64,000 nucleotides of DNA from Cloeon dipterum (lineage: Eukaryota > Arthropoda > Insecta > Ephemeroptera > Baetidae). Both the position numbers and the translations under genes were made by a program. The stretch covers positions 3,028,501 through 3,092,500 of the forward strand of contig NC_088787.1 in assembly GCF_949628265.1 (NCBI RefSeq), given 5' to 3'. Below are positions 35,570-47,020 of the stretch, in pieces; position 1 is the first letter of the stretch, and each line of letters starts with the position of its first letter. Below the pieces are notes generated by a model, which was not told where the DNA came from, did not search any database, and worked only from the letters and a program-made list of their open reading frames with translations.

Positions 35570-38500
35570 TTAAGCCCCATGATCGAGCAGTTCTTTCACT
35601 AAACTATTGCCAAACCAAGAATTTAATTTTTTGGCGTAGTACAATGCCGTTTTTTTACTATTGTCTTGTGTGTGTATGTCCACATTTTTTGACAGCAGCA
35701 ATTCCGCCGCTCTGCAATTACCATTTTTGCAAGCAAGCAGCAGCGCTGTTTCTCCTTCATCGTTTGTGCAATTTAGATCGACTAGCCGTTCCGTCACGAG
35801 CCAAAAAATGACGTAATCATTCGAAGATTTAATAGCCAAATGCAAGGTTGTATCTCCGTTATTCAAGCGCAGTTTCATCAAATCACCGTTTATTTCATGG
35901 ATGAACATAAACATGTATAAATCCCAAATCGCGTAGTGCAAAACATTTTTCCCTTCCTTGTCGGTCACACTAGGGTCTGCGCCTTTTTCAATTAACTTGC
36001 GCATTAAGTCCAAATCCCTACATTGAGCGGCGTAGTGCAGAGCGGTCCTTCCCTCTAGGTCTACCGTGTTGATTTCAACATCTTCAGCTGATAGAAGCTG
36101 CTTAGCGAATTTCCAACTCGTTTTTTTGCACGCCAAAAGCAGTGCAGTTTCGTTCAAATTGTTTTTCGCGTTCGAATCGACTTCATTCTGCTCCTCGAGC
36201 CAGGAAAAGAGGGAATCACTAACGATATAATGTTTTGCGGCCGAATGCAAAATTGTGTTTCCGTTTATCAACTTTGCTCTCGCCAAGTCCCTGTTTTCCT
36301 CAAAGATGAATTCAAAAATATGTGTGTGAAGTGCATGGTGCAAAGTATTTTTTCCTTTTTTGTCCGTCAACTTAATGTCTGCTCCTTTCTCTATCAACTC
36401 TCGCACGATATCCAAATCCCTACATTGAGCGGCGTAGTGCAGAGCGGTCCTTCCCTCTAGATCTACCGTGTTGATTTCAACATCTTCAGCTAGTAGCAGC
36501 TGCTTAGCAAATTTCCAACTTCTTTTTTTGCAAGCCAACAGCAGTGCAGTTTCGTTCAAATTATTTTTCGCATTTAAATCGACTTCATTCAGCTCCTTGA
36601 GCCAGGAAAAGAGGGAATCACTAACGATATCATGTTTTGCGGCAGAATGCAAAATTGTGTTTCCGTTTATCAACTTTGCTCTCGCCAAGTCCCTGTTTTT
36701 CTCAAAAATGAAGTCAAAAATATTTTTGCGACGTGAATGGTGCAAAGCATGTTTTCCTTTGTTGTCTGTCAACTTTGTGTCTGCTCCATTCTCTATCAAC
36801 TCTCGCACGATATCCAAATTTGATGATTTTGCGGCGTAGTGCAGAGCCGTTTTTCCCTTTTCGTCTTGTATGTTGACATCGACGTTTTTGCACAGCAGAA
36901 AGCTGACGATTTCCCATCTAAATTTCTTGGAAGCCAGTATGAGCAATGTTTCGCCCAAGTTATTTCTCGCATTCAAATCAACGCAATTCTGATCCACAAG
37001 CCAATGGATTACGTCGTCGTTTGAAATTTCCTCCAGTCTAACCGTGATTTCATTTTTACACTCGATTGCATGGTGCAACACATTCTCTCCATCGTTGTCT
37101 GATATAGTCAAACTTGCCCCGTGTTCTACAAGATTTTGCACCAGATGCAATCGTTTAATTGAGTTGGCAGCTGCGTGATGTAGAGCGGTTTTGCCTTTAT
37201 CTCCTCTCTGATTGACGTCAGCTACCTTTTTTAACAAGCAGTCAACAGTTTGCAGACATCCTTTTGCACTTGCAATGTGAAGAGCAGTTTCTCCCTTGTC
37301 ATTCGTAGCGTTGACGTCAGCTCCAAGTTCTACGAGTTTCTCCACAAACTTGAAATTTCCCTTCTCTGCGGCAACCTGCATCGGCGTCGAGCCTGTTTTG
37401 TCTCTGATGTTCAGATCGCCACCCAGATTTTTCCAAATTTGTAGAGCTTCGTTGTCATTCCATTCCGCAGCCAAATGCAAATGTGACCGTCCCTCTAAAT
37501 TCTTGAAACCAAGGTCGATTACCTTCTTCAGTAAATATGTGACGCATCGCAAGTTTCTGTCAACAGCGATGGAGAAAGCTGTTCTTCCTTCCTTGTCCAC
37601 TGCTTTCGCGTCAACTTCTGCTTGCTCAATCAGGACACATAAAAATTTGTTGATTTGAAATCTATCACGCCGGAAAACTCTTTCGAGAATAATATCCAGT
37701 TTGGTTTGGTCACTTCCGGTTTTCTTTTCACGGTGACAACTTTGGAGAAATATATGCAGGCCGGTTTGGTCATTTCTGGTTTTCTCTTTGACAAGTTGTT
37801 TATCCGTGCTGAGCAACAGTTGGATTATTTCAATACTTTTGTCTCTCTGGTTCTTGCAGGCAAAGTGAAAGGAGTTCCATCCGCTATTGTCCTTTTCTCT
37901 AACGTTTGCTCCAGAATTAATCAACTTGCGAACGAGTTCCAAAATACCATATTCCGATGCGCAGTGAATGGCAGTCTTTCCCCTGTCGTCTTTTTTGTTG
38001 ACCTCATTTTGAAGCATCAGAAAGAAGTCGGCGTACTTATTTTCCACCTTTGACCAATCTTTCGAATCTCCACTCGGAATCAAAGTGGTCACATCGGCAC
38101 CTGCTTCGTTCACAATCCACTGACACAATTTCCAATTTTCTCTCTTTGCTGCCAAGTGAAGAGGACTTTCAGCTGATTGAATTTTGAGGCTTATCAAATT
38201 GGGACACTTTTCTAACAAATATTTCGCGACGTCTGTGTGACCACTTTCTACAGCACATTTGTAAGCTCTCCAATCTTCGAACTCTGTCCTTGCCCTGATC
38301 TTATCCTCCAACAAAAACTTGACCAATTCAAGGTGACCGAATATGGCAGATACTTCTAATAGGGATTCATCTCTGATTTCTCTGGCTCCATGTTTGAAGA
38401 GAACTTTCACACATTTGATGGATCCACACCTGCAAGAAGAGCGAAGAAGGTCTTCATTCAAAGTATAACGTCCATTGGTTGCTTCTGTTTGAACTGTATT

Positions 38501-41500
38501 TTGAAGAAGAAAATCAAGAATTTCATCGTGTCCTCTAACAGCTGCTGAGATCATAGGATCAATGGACTCAATCATCATTAGCAATTTTTTAAACTTCTCA
38601 TCCTTAAACTTATTTAAGAAGAGAATTGCGTTGTATTTTGCCGCTTTTCGCACTAAGACAGGTAAACTTTCAAGCACCTGATCTTCGCCTTCGAAAAAAT
38701 CCATTTCAATCAAATGAGCTGCGATTTCGTCGGCGCTCTTAACTGCACGCTCCAAAGTGTTCAAATTCCTCGAATAGCAAATGTGACCAACTTTTGTTTC
38801 ATCAAAAGTCATGAAAGGTTTCAGCATGGAGAAAATGTTTCTCAAGCCCTCTTCAGCAACTTTTTCCAGGAACCCATCTGGATTTAATCTTGCTACGTCT
38901 AGAAATGCTTGTCTATGCACTTTTATCTTCTCTTCATTGCGCAATATTGTGCAATAGTACAAATCAACAAACTTCCAACACTGGCTAAGATTGTACTTGT
39001 CGAACAAGCCAGACTCCAACTTGCAATTTTCCTCAATATCGTGTACAATTTTTTGGGCTGCAAGAAACTCGGCGAAGGTTTGATGAATGAAAGTGAGCTT
39101 GTCATTTTCAAAGGTGGCAACTCCATAGCCGTTAACTCTTTCCAGTCTTTCTTTTGTCTCACACGTAGGTCGAAAACTTATCGAATCAAACGCTGTTGTT
39201 TCAAGAAGCTCCATTGCAGAATCCAACTCATTTCCGAATTTTTTGTGGTTTGGGTCAAGTCCATTTCTTTCTATCAAACACATTTCCACCTTAAGCTCCA
39301 CAATCTGCTTGTAAACATCATGCAAGTTGCTCTTGCCTTCGCTCCGAGCAACCAATGAGAGGTGCAAGGGGTTTTGCAGAATATCCTTCGACGGAAAATT
39401 GGCAAGGAATGTTTGGCACTGCTTTCTACTTTTCTTGGTTTCCAATTGCAATAATACGATTTGTTGTTCTTTGTTCAATGGCCTGATTTCTGCTGAGACC
39501 ACATTTTCCACAGCTTCTTCAATCATTTTTGCTTCATGGGGTCTCGTTCCAATCCAAACGGGAATCGATCTTTGTTTCAAAGCTTTGATCAATGTCATTA
39601 TATTTCCTTGATATTTTGAGTCGATCTCGTCGAAACCGTCAAGAAAAACGACGCAATTTCTGCTTTCAATCCATTTCTTAACTTCTTCTTTGACTGGATT
39701 GTGCGTAGCTCCTGCGAGGAACTCAATTTCGTCTATTCCTCTCTTCGATATCAATTTGTTAGAGATGCTCGCGAGGGATATGCGCAGTATTTTCTGTTGA
39801 ATATTTAGTAACCCGAGTTGGAAAGCAATTTCTCTAAGAACAGTCGTTTTTCCTGCACCAGCAACAGAACGCAAGACCCAGATACGGTTACCTTTCAAAG
39901 CTTTTTCCAAAATCGTGTCAAAGGACAACACTTTTTCACTATCAAACTCTGGCAAACCCTTGACTAAGAAGTGAGGCTTGAGGAAAGATCTTGGAAAATC
40001 CGGAAAGTCGAGTTTGAAGTGCAAAGTCGAGTTGAGCAGAGCCCGTTCTTTCGATTCTGAAATTAAAAGTTTTTCGACCAATTCTTGCAGGCTTTTTCCT
40101 TCCTTTAGCTCTCGGCCTTTGAAGATTTCGATCAGCAATTGAAGTTTGTCTGAGGAATGGAATCTTTGTCAATAACTGATTTTAAAAATTAAATAAACTC
40201 TTACTACCTTTGTTTTGCAAAACTAGGACAAGCCAACCACTGTGGTTCGTTGAAGTTACTTCGAAATTCTTCGGCCATGAAATCTAATTAACAAAATGGA
40301 CTTTAGAAGAAAAATAACTATTTTTATTTTAAATTGCATTGACTAGACTGATAGATCAATTAAATCCTAGTTCCCGATTTTCAAGCTATTGAATATCTTC
40401 TTAATAATCTTACTTTCATAGAGCCGCCTGCGTCGGTTTTTGTTGCCTCCTGGTCAACTAGGATAAATATTTTGGGCTTTCCGATCCACTTGTCATTGTT
40501 TGGCCCGATAAAATTACGCAGGATCTCAGTTATTGCAATGTCCTCATCACCAAATCGGCAGCAAACTTCTCTCGTATCTTCTTTTTCACTTAATTTTGCA
40601 ATAATAAATGTAAAAACGCAGCCGACGTCAGGTTCCAGCTCAGATACTGTGAACAATTGATTTCAATCAAAGCAATCATCGATATCGTCTTTTTTAACAC
40701 TGACCTTCCTTGTAGTACAGCTCCAGAGATGATTCGCTCAGCATCCTCTCGCTAATTTCGAATTGGAGGTTTCCTGAGAGGGCTTTTCTAATTTCATTCA
40801 CGGTGTCATTTGGCTCCGAGAATAAAAGGAACGCTCGGCGGTGTCTCACGTTTGCTCCTGAGTCTGATTTCCAAGGGAAAAACTCAGAATCTACTTTCAC
40901 TCTTGAAACATCACCAGAGGAGCAGGAGTTAGAAGAAACCAAGCTGCTTCTGCAAAATAAAAAATTCAATATTTTCATCCAGTAATATATTTTATTTGCT
41001 TACTTTGCAAAGAAAAATCTTCGATTTAATGCAAACATTTTAACCTCTGGGGTTTGACTGATGTAGACTCCTTCCTTTACGTTGTAGTTGTCCTTCAAAT
41101 TGTTGTGGATTTGGTTCTGGATTGAGGTAAGGACGTTTAAAAGGGACTCGTCTTTCTCCAGGGTGTCCAGGACCTTGCAAGCTTCTCGGATAAATGCCGT
41201 TCCGGACACTCCACGGATTGCTCTAGTAGCTACGAATTTTTAAGTATGATTGAATTTACTAGGTTTTTGTTTTTCATGATCACTCACTTTCCACAGTTGA
41301 GTAAAAGACAACTAAGTTGCGCATCTCTGGTTGATAGGTAATGCGACAAGAATTTTTGTTGTCAAACTTTTCTTGGTTGGCACTGTAAATTGTGTCAAAA
41401 AATTCCCCTCGGCATGGCTGTAGGAAGTTTTAATTATTATTTATTAAAGTTGAAGAATAAAATTACCCCAAAGTTGATGATTTTCAAGCAGTCTTCAAAG

Positions 41501-42176
41501 AGCGTCAGATTTTTCAAAGAGTCGAAAATGTCGGTCGTGGAGAAGGAAATGAATTTGTCCGAATCCTCACTCTCGTAATGGTCGGTGAATATTTCTCCAT
41601 CTATATTGCCGTGGGATAGAATGTAAAGCACGAAAACTGAAGGAACGTCGTCTGAGAAAATTAATATAGTTATTAAGATCTAGATCATGAACTTGTGAAA
41701 GTGTCACCTTCGGAGCTAAAAAAACGTAAAAGCTTTTTCTGGTCTGCGAGGAGTCCAAGCAACACCTCTCTTTTTGGTGATGAAATACTGCGAAAATTGC
41801 ACTTGCGGTTCTCTTTAAAGGTCTTTTGTAGTTTTTTCACGTCCTCAGCGTCTCCGTCCCGAATTAAATTTTTGTTTCTCGCGTTTTCGAAGTCATAGTG
41901 GATGACAAGGACGCAAACGCTTTGAACAAACAAAAATGTAAATTTTCCTACATAAATTCAGTCGGATCGTTACTTTTTGGCATTTTCCTTCACGTTTTGA
42001 TCATTCCCAGGTGAAAGGAAATGGCCAAGATCAGCTTCACCCTCAGTTCGGCCTAATGCCTCACCTATAAAAAGTAGACCATCGTTCAAGGACCCAATTT
42101 CGAACTGATCCGTAATAGTTAACAAAAATAAATGTAACCTACCTTTCTCCACTATGTCTTCTAAGGTCTCTTCCAT
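35570..42176 (-). CDS. Caspase-pseudocaspase-NACHT-ankyrin protein, copy 2, intact
   Basis: Exons (minus): 42143-42176, 41974-42064, 41708-41919, 41467-41651, 41288-41417, 41004-41229, 40705-40949, 40414-40646, 40208-40283, 35570-40149; all in phase, 2003 aa. Residues about 42-293: caspase p20/p10 with VCVLVIHYDFENARN, LIRDGDAEDVKKL, catalytic His in YILSHGN (about 126), Cys in FGPCRGE (about 176; the family consensus is QACRG), then VVFYSTVE and p10 RGVSGTAFIREACKVL. About 310-520: a second caspase fold, RRAFLLFSEP, then VFTFIIAKL without His-Gly and IGKPKIFILVDQEA without Cys. About 560-700: NACHT with Walker A SVAGAGKTT, Walker B VVFLDGFDEID and IGTRPH. The rest is about 26 ankyrin repeats. 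No CARD or death domain, no signal peptide. Likely a cytosolic NLR-like receptor with its own protease; function inferred. Confidence 0.88.
36060..36865 (-). repeat. 402-bp ankyrin module duplicated in tandem (copy 2)
   Basis: Four consecutive ankyrin repeats (134 aa, from G-TALHYAA to EINTVDLE) occur twice in a row, with very similar DNA: 'ctacattgagcggcgtagtgcagagcggtcc' recurs at a spacing of 402 bp (about 36019 and 36421). Copy 3 has this module once. It is a recent in-frame expansion of the ankyrin array. Confidence 0.85.
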
Positions 42177-42650
42177 TGCAGTCTGGAAAAAACAGCCCGA
42201 GTTGATTAGCTGTTTTCCTGAACGATTTCCCATACTTCCTTTAAAATAATTTTAAATATAGACTATTGGAATATATTGCAATGTAAAATATTCGCTACGC
42301 TATAACAATTATTTCAACTTTTTTTGCATTCATCTGTACTTCAACAATCGGTTAATTACTGCGCCGCGCGACAAGGGGCTGCCCGGCTGACCACGACCTC
42401 AGACCTTTGATCCTTCAGGCGCCTGTCACCCTGCGGGCGTATGTCCGTCGAGACGATCGTGCCGCACACGCGTTTGTACTCGTGTCCTTGCCATTTGGCA
42501 TGAATCATGTTGAAAATCCCCCAAAAAATCCCGAGCGGGTGCGTTTTGAATGCGTCAAAATGGTTCTGAATAAACTATTAAATTTGAAAAAAGTCATTGT
42601 GGCACCTCACTGCGTGTGCACGTTGCAGCTCTCCGCGAGTGCGAAATCCG
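42177..42650. repeat. 5' flank of copy 2, shared with 59180-59560
   Basis: Contains 'aaatattcgctacgctat', 'gcgccgcgcg', 'cggacgatt/cgggcgtat', 'acgcgtttg', and 'aaaatcccccaaaaaatcccgagcgggt'. The same order is seen upstream of copy 3. It probably holds the promoter, but I cannot point to a core element. Confidence 0.6.
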
Positions 42651-42659
42651 CACACTGAG

Positions 42660-42960
42660 GAACACACCTGAGGAAGAACCAAAAATAAGCGACTGCGCTT
42701 GCAAAACCGCGTAAAAGCAGTCCTCGGCTGACGCGCGACCACAGGAAGGTCAGTAACAAGCGAGATTTCAAAACACCATCTCCGTGAATCGTCAAATGTG
42801 CTCGAAACTACAGAAAAAGAAATAAATACGATCCGCGGACAGGATATCAAGTCTGGGGAACCTTGGATAATGATAATGGTCGTCGATCGTCAGGGCATCA
42901 GAGATTAAAGTGGACAAAAGACCTATCCGATGAGGGGACTATTCGACTAACTTTGAGCTA
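42660..42960 (+). repeat. Dispersed repeat R, diverged copy
   Basis: Matches the pattern of repeat R (best copies 44215-44440 and 49340-49560): a 'gacc-aggaag-tc-gt-acaagcga' head, a 'cgtcaaa...gaaact-cagaaaaa' middle and an 'aggatatcaagtctggggaacc' tail. About 230-300 bp, non-coding, SINE-sized; I see no A/B-box promoter, so its class is open. Confidence 0.45.
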
Positions 42961-42999
42961 TCATCCCTTCACCCTTTTAGTTAAAAGAAAAAAACAAGG

Positions 43000-44200
43000 T
43001 GACCTCTGTCCCTGTAGGAAGATCTAAAATTTCTTAAAAATAAAAAATTAACATGGCGTATAGGCTCACTTTCAACAACTCTCGGTTCTGAAAAACCACG
43101 TAATTTGTAAAAAAGAGTCGTTCGGGCTTCGGGCGCCACACGGCGCTGAACCTCGCAGCACCGCAGAGTGCGCAGCACTACAAAGTGCTTCGCCGCGCTG
43201 CTGAAAATCGCTTCGCTGCAGAGCGCTCCTCCGCACACGCACAGCGAAAATTAGAGAAAGTGTTAGCAGCGCCGCGTGACGACGCAGAGTGCTTCGACTG
43301 TGAAAAGTCGGGAAAATGAGCTCGACGGCGGAAAAGACGAAGAGGCAGCTTGAGGGGAGAACCCCCCATGTAAAGTGGACCCCCCGCCACCCCTTGCCAT
43401 GCCCTCAAAACCCCCCAAAAAGTACCTAAAGTGCCAAGGGCAACGCGGGCATGTATACACTATGCCGTCGATTTTAATTTTATTTCATTGTGAGTTGATG
43501 CGCTATTGATTTTACAACTTGTTTGCTATGTGTAGTTCAATTGATTTCGTATGTATAACAAGTTTGGGCCCCCAATAGGCACCAAGCGCCGAATAATTAG
43601 GTCACGAGCGCGAAATATGGGACCAAATGCAAGCCGGCGACACCAAAGCTTTTGGGACAGCCTCGTTTGCCACTGTGCACCGGCACTGCGTCGCTCGGTA
43701 ACCCTAAGACCCCGCGGCCCGCTCGCCCAGGCAAGGCCCCCACGTTGGGTCTGACCCATTCTTGGTAATCTTTATCATTATTTTTCGGCATTATTTATTG
43801 TATTTCTCTCAAACGTATAATTGCTTAGAGTTTAAATTTTGATTTTTCTACGCTCCAAATTTCCACTGGTTCCGCCTTTTCCGGTGTCCTCAACCACCAA
43901 TGAGAGAGTGGCGGGTTGTTTGAAACGACCGTTACGGTTTGGCGTCACTACGCTGCCGCTTGTTCTCTCTTCTCTCTTGGCGTCTGAACGTTGCAGAGAT
44001 CGAACGTGTTCTACAGTAATTGTAAAAGTCAAATTCTCTTTAATTGTTTAGTGCCGCGATTAGTTGTTTCCACCCAAGCGAATCTTTACTCTTCCTAGAC
44101 TACCGATTTCCCCAGTAAAGTAAATAAGCCCTAATTGTAAGTGACAGGTCAGCACACCCGTGCGCCATTGCGTTATACGTTTGGATGAAAAATTCTTCGC
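43000..44200. other. GC-rich intergenic stretch, no gene seen
   Basis: Many overlapping short ORFs on both strands arise from high GC, not from coding. I see no splice-supported frame or domain. A 'gcttcgccgc / cgcttcgctgcagagcgct' motif near 43190-43230 recurs near 44200 and 45390. Confidence 0.4.
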
Positions 44201-44214
44201 TGCACAGCGCTTCG

Positions 44215-44440
44215 CCGCAAAAATGAGCGTCGGCACCGCCAATACCGCGTAGAAGCAACCCTAAGGTTTCGCGACCTGAGGAAGTTCGTTGACAGGCGAA
44301 AGTTGAAAAATGTCGCCAAGTATGTCCAAATAAATTGGAAACGTCGAAACTGCAGAAAAACCATTAAAATTCAGCCTGGCAAAGGATTTCAGGTTGCGGC
44401 ACCCTGAGAAAGGTCGTATGGGCAAGCCTGGTCGAAGCCC
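44215..44440 (+). repeat. Dispersed repeat R, copy
   Basis: Reads 'cgacctgaggaagttcgttgacaggcgaaag', 'gtcgccaagtatgtcc', 'aaacgtcgaaactgcagaaaaa', 'ggatttcaggttgcggcaccctgagaaaggtcg'. An inverted copy lies at about 45160-45345, and a further direct copy at 49340-49560. Confidence 0.65.
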
Positions 44441-44549
44441 TTCGTGACCCCTGTTTAATGAGTGGTCGTGATTGACTCTCTGACGAACAGTCGAATTTTC
44501 ACAAAATTAAATCCATTTTCGGCGGCACACAGAACGCCTTTTGCTGCAC

Positions 44550-44573
44550 ACACACACACACACACACACACTC
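44550..44573. repeat. (CA)n microsatellite
   Basis: Uninterrupted CA dinucleotide run of about 11-12 units. Confidence 0.9.
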
Positions 44574-45159
44574 GTGTCCAAAACCCAAAAAACTGCATAA
44601 AATCAATATAAATTGAGATCTAAGCGTCATTCGACTTCCTCATGGCCCGAGACAGATTGAGCTAAAAATATTTGAAGCCTTTAAAAAACATGTCAGCTTT
44701 CCCAGAGAGTTGGGACCACCTCAGGGTGCAGGGCAATTTTTCAACGGTAAAAATCGCCAAGTTTCGGTACTCGCAGCCCCCACGCGGGGGCCCAATGGGC
44801 CCCAGGGCCTCGAAACCCGAGATTCGGTTAGTACTCGCTGAGACAAAGCTAAGGGTGTGCGGAAATCTAAAATCGAGCCCATAGGGCCCGAGTTATTAAA
44901 GTGCCAATTTTCACCCTGAGCACCTTTCGTCAGGATTGGCGTCGACCCTGGGTAAAAATTCAAACAAGGACCACGATCATCGATGCACAATTTATCTGGA
45001 AGTATATTAAGACGAAATTCGACCCGATCGGACCAAAATCATGGCATGCATTCTTTTTGGCGCACGGGGTGGAATTATGTTCGCGCCTCTCATAAGGGTA
45101 ACATTGGAAATTAAAATTATCGACCAGTCTCTTGGTAGAGCTTCGATTGGGATTATCCA
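44574..45159. other. Spacer between inverted R repeats, no gene seen
   Basis: Sequence between the inverted R copies. No supported gene; short ORFs only. The inverted pair could mark the ends of a larger element of about 1.2 kb, but I see no transposase frame. Confidence 0.35.
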
Positions 45160-45345
45160 AACCTCCTTTCTAAGGGTACCGCGACCTGAGATCATTTCCC
45201 AGGCTGGATTTAAATGCTTTTTCTGCAGTGTCGAGTTTATTTGGACATACTTGCCGATGATTTTTCACCCTCGCCGTCAGGTCACGTGACCTGCCGACTG
45301 CTTTTACGAGGTTTTGACAGAACCGACGCTCATTTTTTACGGTGA
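45160..45345 (-). repeat. Dispersed repeat R, inverted copy
   Basis: Reverse complement of the 44215-44440 pattern: 'agggtaccgcgacctgagatc', 'tctgcagtgtcgagtttatttggacatacttg', 'accctcgccgtcagg'. Confidence 0.65.
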
Positions 45346-45619
45346 AGCATTTTGCAGCGGCACATGGGGTTGCAAAGCGCAGTAGCGAACGGGAAGGCGA
45401 AGCGCTGCGCTCTGCGGAGCTGCGAGGTACGGCGCCGCGTTTTTTAAGTTACTCACAGGCTCTTTCTTCAAATTACGCCGATTATTCAGAACCGCATTAT
45501 GGAAAGTCAGCGCACGCAACGATAAATTTTGGTTTTTAAGCAATTTACCAATTGCTTACTTAGGGGGGGGGGGCACCTCGGTCTAATAATTCGACGGGAC
45601 GAGGGATAATCGGTCACGA

Positions 45620-46140
45620 CGTAAATGGCAGAGAGTTCATGCCAAACGTTTGGGTATCGCGGCAACAGTGAGGTAAGAGGAGGGAATATTGGCCGGCCAC
45701 GCGTGCAGGGAGGCAGGAAAAAGTCTAAATATCGGTTTCAAGGTCGGAACAAACATAATTAATAATAAAAAGATATGTAACATAAAAATCGGGCGTTTAA
45801 ACACGAAAATCCCATCGTTTTTGAATTGTCCTCGTTATCAGAGAGTCATTAATTTAATTAAAAATAATCATATTTACACTTCTTCCTGCTTAATTTTATT
45901 TGATGTTGTTCCTTATAAAAAAATGCGTGAACATTGCAAGAAAAGAAAGCAACTCACCGCGCGGGGGTGCGCATCTGCCGACTCCGCTTATCACTCGCTG
46001 TGTGAACAGCTGTGCTGTGCCGCGCCGAGTGTGTGCACCCGGTGCCTCCGCTTATCGCTGTGCCGCACCTAGGGTAAGTGATCCGCCTCGCGCGAGTTAG
46101 ACTTTTTCAAGGTGACATCATCACCCCGCCGACAATGAGT
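45620..46140. repeat. Block P repeat, copy 3
   Basis: Same order of landmarks as 33720-34310, including 'agttcatgccaaacg', 'gtctaaatatcgg', 'cgttatcagagagt', 'aactcaccgcgcgg', 'cgagttagactttttcaaggtgaca'. It lies on the far side of copy 2, between copies 2 and 3 of the caspase family. Confidence 0.8.
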
Positions 46141-46429
46141 GCTCTCCTTCAACTGTGCAGACACAAAGAATCATTATCAATGCTCAAACATGGGTTTTGG
46201 TGTTAGAAATGATGGCAAAAATAGAAAATTTTATTGCTGAAATTAATAAAAAATGTTTCCCTTATAAAGAGTGAAAAGGCTGAAAATAAAAATATATTTC
46301 GCCGCAATTTAACTAATCACTAATCAATATTTACTAAAGTGGTAAAAAAAAGGCAAATTGGGGTTGGTGGGGTAGGAAATCACCCCGAAAACTCATTGGC
46401 TCTCTAGAGCAGGTAGATACGAAGTTTTT

Positions 46430-47020
46430 CGAAAAATGGACAAGATGCTACGTTACAACTCGGAATATGTTTTTATACAGAGCAGAGTTCATGCCAAACG
46501 TCGGATGTACAGAAAATAGCAGCCTGGCCAAGCGTACAGCCAGTTAGAGAGCCAAAAGAATAACTATCGCGGTTACAAGCTTAAAGTCAGCTAGGTCTCT
46601 CTTTCTCTTAGATTTGAAAAAGAAAAAAATCAGGTCTATAAACACGAAAACCCATCGTTATAGAGTTTTCCTTGTTATCGGAGAGTGGTTCAATGACATA
46701 ATTTAATCAAAATATAATTATTTCCTACACTTCCGGCTTATTTTTCATTTTAAATGACTAAAAAATATAAAAAAGCGTCGAAATTGCTAAATAATTGACA
46801 GTAATCATTTGAAAACGGCGTGAATTAGAAGAAAAGAGAGCAACTCACCGCGCAGACGATGTGCATCCGCCGCCTCCGCTTAACACTTTGCCGCGCTGAA
46901 TTTGTAGATTCGCCTCACTCACGCGAGGTGTTAGACTTTTTCAAGGTGACACTTCTTATCTCCCCGCCGAGTGATCTCCCTTTGATCGACTTTTATCTCC
47001 ATCATTTGCTCCAAAAAGCA
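46430..47020. repeat. Block P repeat, copy 4 (tandem with copy 3)
   Basis: Offset about 0.83 kb from copy 3. 'cagagttcatgccaaacgtcggatg', 'aggtctataaacacgaaaacccatcg', 'gcgtcgaaattgctaaataatt', 'caactcaccgcgcagacg', 'gttagactttttcaaggtgaca'. So both spacers between family members carry a tandem pair of block P. Confidence 0.8.

Noticed and set aside
36230-39611. Plus-strand ORFs of 60-150 aa opposite the large ankyrin exon
   Set aside because: They are antisense shadows of a coding exon; no independent domain or splice support.
44215-45345. Complete transposon bounded by inverted R repeats
   Set aside because: R copies also occur singly in both orientations; no transposase and no target duplication seen.
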